Shown: in pieces, positions 61,334 to 64,000 of the stretch
How positions within the stretch are numbered: the first letter of the stretch is position 1
Layout: each line of letters begins with the position of its first letter
Assembly: GCF_001297015.1 (NCBI RefSeq)
Contig: NZ_LIGE01000015.1
Coordinates: 1-64,000, forward strand
Source of the DNA: Pseudomonas sp. RIT-PI-r
GTDB taxonomy: Bacteria > Pseudomonadota > Gammaproteobacteria > Pseudomonadales > Pseudomonadaceae
Direction: 5' to 3'
Length of the DNA stretch: 64,000 nt
Position numbers and translations under genes: made by a program
Notes under the pieces: model-generated
The model's database searches: none
Seen by the model: only the letters and a program-made list of their open reading frames with translations
What the model was told of the DNA's origin: nothing

Positions 61334-61518
61334 CAACAACTCCTTGAATAAAGACAACGCTGCGCAATGCCCTTTACCCGGCATGGCAGCCGGCCATGAT
61401 AAACACTACCGGCCTCGGGAAAAACCCGCTCAACCCAAGAATCAGTGTTAAGAATTGCGCAACAAAGCATTTATTAACATAACGATCCTGAACCCTGGCT
61501 GACCTGAATCAAATGGAT

Positions 61519-62493
61519 CTACTGCTGAGTTTCCTGCTCGGTAAACAGATCACTGAACAGCATGCTCGATAGATAACGCTCACCGGAGTCCGGCAGAATC
61601 ACCACAATGGTCTTGCCCTGCATCTCCGGGGTTTCCGCCAAACGCACCGCGACGGCCATCGCGGCGCCGCAGGAGATACCGCAGAGAATCCCTTCTTCCT
61701 GCATCAGACGCAGGGCCATGGCTTTGGATTCTTCGTCGGTGACCTGCTCAACCCGGTCCACCATCGACAGATCGAGGTTTTTGGGAACGAAACCGGCGCC
61801 AATACCCTGGATCTTGTGCGGACTTGGCTTGATCTCTTCACCGGCCAATGCCTGAGTAATCACAGGTGAAGACACCGGTTCCACGGCCACCGATAGAATA
61901 GGTTTGCCCTGGGTATTCTTGATATACCGCGAAACGCCGGTGATGGTTCCGCCGGTGCCGACACCCGCTACCAGCACATCGACCGCACCATCGGTATCGT
62001 TCCAGATTTCCGGGCCGGTAGTCTTTTCGTGAATGGCCGGGTTGGCCGGGTTATCGAACTGCGCCGGCATGAAGTATTTGTCGGCATCACTGGCGACGAT
62101 CTCGGCCGCCTTCTCGATGGCGCCTTTCATGCCTTTCGCCGGTTCAGTCAATACCAGTTCTGCGCCCAACGCCTTGAGGACCTTACGCCGTTCAATGCTC
62201 ATGGACGCTGGCATCGTCAGCATCAATTTGTAACCACGGGCGGCGGCGACGAACGCCAGACCGATACCGGTGTTGCCCGAGGTTGGCTCAACGATGGTCA
62301 TGCCGGGCTTGAGTTTGCCGCTGCTTTCGGCATCCCAGATCATGTTTGCGCCGATCCGGCACTTGACCGAATACCCGGGGTTGCGCCCTTCGATCTTGGC
62401 CAGGATGGTCACGCCACGCGGCGCAATGCGGTTGATCTGCACCAGCGGCGTATTACCGATGGAATGGGCGTTGTCAGCGAAAATGCGGCTCAT
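61519..62493 (-). CDS. cysK: Cysteine synthase A (O-acetylserine sulfhydrylase)
   Basis: 324 residues. PLP-binding Lys44 in [19 protein letters not shown], the phosphate/substrate loop [11 protein letters not shown], the glycine-rich [16 protein letters not shown] loop and [20 protein letters not shown] before the C-terminal region are all present, as in CysK. It makes L-cysteine from O-acetyl-L-serine and sulfide in the cytosol. Single gene, divergent from the DUF748-like gene. Complete. Confidence 0.94.
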   Translation of the reverse strand: MSRIFADNAHSIGNTPLVQINRIAPRGVTILAKIEGRNPGYSVKCRIGANMIWDAESSGKLKPGMTIVEPTSGNTGIGLAFVAAARGYKLMLTMPASMSIERRKVLKALGAELVLTEPAKGMKGAIEKAAEIVASDADKYFMPAQFDNPANPAIHEKTTGPEIWNDTDGAVDVLVAGVGTGGTITGVSRYIKNTQGKPILSVAVEPVSSPVITQALAGEEIKPSPHKIQGIGAGFVPKNLDLSMVDRVEQVTDEESKAMALRLMQEEGILCGISCGAAMAVAVRLAETPEMQGKTIVVILPDSGERYLSSMLFSDLFTEQETQQ

Positions 62494-62620
62494 GGCTGGG
62501 TCCTTATGCAGCGTTGAATTCAGCCTTCAAAGGTATGCCTGTTGCCTGGCGCAGTCCAGTCGGGTCGAACGACTGCGCGGCGTAATAGTCAATCGCTTAC
62601 ATCGTCAGGGAATTGCCGTC

Positions 62621-63697
62621 ATGAAGCGTCGCTACAGTTGGCCACTAGGGATTTTCGCCGTCGTCGTTGTGTTGCTGATAGCGCTGCACATCGCCCTGCC
62701 CTACATGGTGCGCGACTATCTGAACGGCAAACTGGCGGACATGGGTGACTATCGGGGCCAGATCACTGATGTCGACCTGGCCCTATGGCGCGGCGCCTAC
62801 AAGATCAACGGTCTGAAAATCGTCAAGGTCGACGGCAAGGTGCCGGTGCCGTTCGTCAACGCGCCGCTGATCGATCTGGCGGTCAGCTGGCATTCGCTGT
62901 GGTATGACCATGCCGTGGTGGCACAGGTCCAGTTCTTCGAGCCCGAAGTCAATTTCGTCGATGGTGGCGCCAACAAACAGAACTCCCAAACCGGTCAAGG
63001 TACCGACTGGCGCGCGCAATTGGGCAAGTTGCTGCCGATTACCCTCGACGAAGTGCAGATCAATCAGGGCAAGATCAGCTTCCGCAATTTCAACTCAAAA
63101 CCGCCGGTCAACATGAACGCCAGCAATGTCGACGCGAGCATCTACAACCTGACCAATGTGGTCGACCAACAGGGCAAACGCGACGCCCGCTTCGAAGGCA
63201 AAGCCCTGCTGCTCGGCCACGCACCGTTGGAAACCACCGCAACATTCGACCCTCTGAGCAATTTCGAAGACTTTGAATTCCGCCTGCGCGCCAAAGACAT
63301 CGAACTCAAAAGCATGAACGACTTCGCCTCGGCCTATGGCAAATTCGATTTCAATGCCGGCCACGGTGACGTCGTAATCGAAGCCAAAGCCAAAAAAGCC
63401 CAGGTCAACGGCTACATCAAACCGCTGCTGCGCGACGTCGAAGTGTTCAACTGGCAACAGGACGTGGAAAACCAGAACAAAAGCATCTTCCGCTCAGTCT
63501 GGGAGGCACTGGTGGGCGGCACGGAAACCGTGCTGAAGAACCAGGCCAAAAACCAGTTCGCCACCAAGGTTGAGCTCAGTGGCAACGTACATCAGCAAAA
63601 TATCAGCGCGTTCGAAGCGTTTTTGCAGATTTTGCGTAATGGTTTCGTACAGGCATTCAATGCGCGGTATGAGCGGCCGAAGCCTGATGCGGGTTAG
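62621..63697 (+). CDS. DUF748/AsmA-like membrane-anchored protein
   Basis: 358 residues from the ATG at 62621 (MKRRYSWPLGIFAVVVVLLI). One N-terminal membrane helix, then a beta-rich periplasmic part with the ITDVDLALWRGAYKINGLKI and ISFRNFNSKPPVNMNASNVD segments typical of DUF748 (related to AsmA and bridge-like lipid transport proteins). It is shorter than large DUF748 proteins (~1000 residues). Possibly involved in envelope lipid homeostasis; function not established. Ends 4 bp inside the convergent HTH gene. Confidence 0.85.
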   Translation: MKRRYSWPLGIFAVVVVLLIALHIALPYMVRDYLNGKLADMGDYRGQITDVDLALWRGAYKINGLKIVKVDGKVPVPFVNAPLIDLAVSWHSLWYDHAVVAQVQFFEPEVNFVDGGANKQNSQTGQGTDWRAQLGKLLPITLDEVQINQGKISFRNFNSKPPVNMNASNVDASIYNLTNVVDQQGKRDARFEGKALLLGHAPLETTATFDPLSNFEDFEFRLRAKDIELKSMNDFASAYGKFDFNAGHGDVVIEAKAKKAQVNGYIKPLLRDVEVFNWQQDVENQNKSIFRSVWEALVGGTETVLKNQAKNQFATKVELSGNVHQQNISAFEAFLQILRNGFVQAFNARYERPKPDAG

Positions 63698-64000
63698 GTT
63701 TTGCGGTTGACGATATAGCGACCCGACTCCTCTGCAGCCATAGTTGAGTTTTGTTGCAGTGAATCCCAGCCCAGGCAAGCCAGCGCCAGAGAACGAGGCA
63801 CTGCCTCACGCCCATTGCTGTAGCGACTGATGCTGCGGGCGCTGACTCCCAGTGCCTCGGCAGCCTGATTAAGAGACAGCCCCGTTCGGGCGCGCCAATC
63901 AATAAAAATACGAGTGTTCTCATCGGTTGCGTTTTGAGCCAGCGCATCCATATAAAGCGTGTCTGAGCCAATCTGTATATCAGGTTCAAGCCATTCGACA
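63694..64000 (-). CDS. HTH-domain protein, C-terminal part (N-terminus outside window)
   Basis: The frame stays open to the right edge, giving at least 101 residues; an ATG at 63951 exists but upstream VEWLEPDIQIGSDTLY is also in frame and reads as protein, so the real start is probably outside. The HTH is TGLSLNQAAEALGVSARSIS, then RYSNGREAVPRSLALACLGW (Cro/CI-like). The upstream segment resembles the end of a DUF2442-like domain, as in HTH-fused DUF2442 proteins. DNA-binding regulator is likely; targets unknown. Overlaps the preceding convergent gene by 4 bp. Confidence 0.65.
   Translation of the reverse strand, partial: VEWLEPDIQIGSDTLYMDALAQNATDENTRIFIDWRARTGLSLNQAAEALGVSARSISRYSNGREAVPRSLALACLGWDSLQQNSTMAAEESGRYIVNRKT

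Overview
The window looks like a chromosomal segment of a fluorescent pseudomonad (Pseudomonas fluorescens group). I infer this from the high-GC codon use, the dense Pseudomonas-type REP palindromes between genes, and gene orders I recognise from Pseudomonas. One such order is gbuR-gbuA-small protein-two transporters (PA1422 to PA1418 in P. aeruginosa). Another is the sigma factor next to a FabH-like enzyme (resembling PA3285/PA3286). No rRNA, tRNA or CRISPR array was seen.

Layout. 1-1550: the 3' end of an Ig-repeat surface protein, followed by a chimeric insertion-sequence remnant. 1805-16007: a type I secretion locus. A giant repeat-rich RTX adhesin of the LapA/MapA class with a LapG-type TAAG site (minus strand) is divergent from its TolC-like pore, C39-like-domain ABC exporter and HlyD-type adaptor. 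16152-22542: tRNA-modifying TapT-like enzyme, then the 4-guanidinobutyrate catabolic locus, with a likely operator upstream of gbuA. 22576-24142: a composite hairpin element, a metallo-beta-lactamase-fold hydrolase, an acyl-carrier-like protein without the carrier serine, and a PA3371-like mini-protein. 24285-31848: LysR/MFS pair, drug/metabolite transporter, DUF2177 membrane protein, CvfB-like S1 protein, and small conserved envelope and unknown proteins. 32024-34543: DUF899 thioredoxin-fold protein, a small secreted protein and a coupled pair made of a papain-like (C70-type) protease and an unknown partner. 34599-45082: DEAD-box helicase, MscS channel, EamA transporter, azoreductase, LysR, alpha/beta hydrolase, cyclophilin, ABC exporter, aquaporin. 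45271-45883: two tiny secreted proteins in an AT-richer patch. 45978-51255: FemAB-like acyltransferase, a porin preceded by a convincing Pho-box array, and an ECF sigma/zinc anti-sigma pair beside a beta-ketoacyl synthase III. 51256-58186: hrpA, aceK and one EamA transporter. 58276-64000: a second EamA transporter, a small accessory patch (GNAT-like protein plus 59-residue basic protein), LpxO-like hydroxylase, cysK, an AsmA/DUF748-like protein and an HTH protein that runs off the right edge.

How genes act together: the adhesin and its three-part exporter should form one surface-adhesion system, whose retention is probably controlled by LapD/LapG encoded elsewhere. GbuR with GbuA and the two permeases should take up guanidino compounds and split 4-guanidinobutyrate to GABA and urea. 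The sigma/anti-sigma pair may control the neighbouring fatty-acid condensing enzyme. The least-described candidates for a new system are the C70-type protease pair, the serine-less acyl-carrier-like protein, the tiny secreted-protein pair, and the GNAT/small-protein patch.
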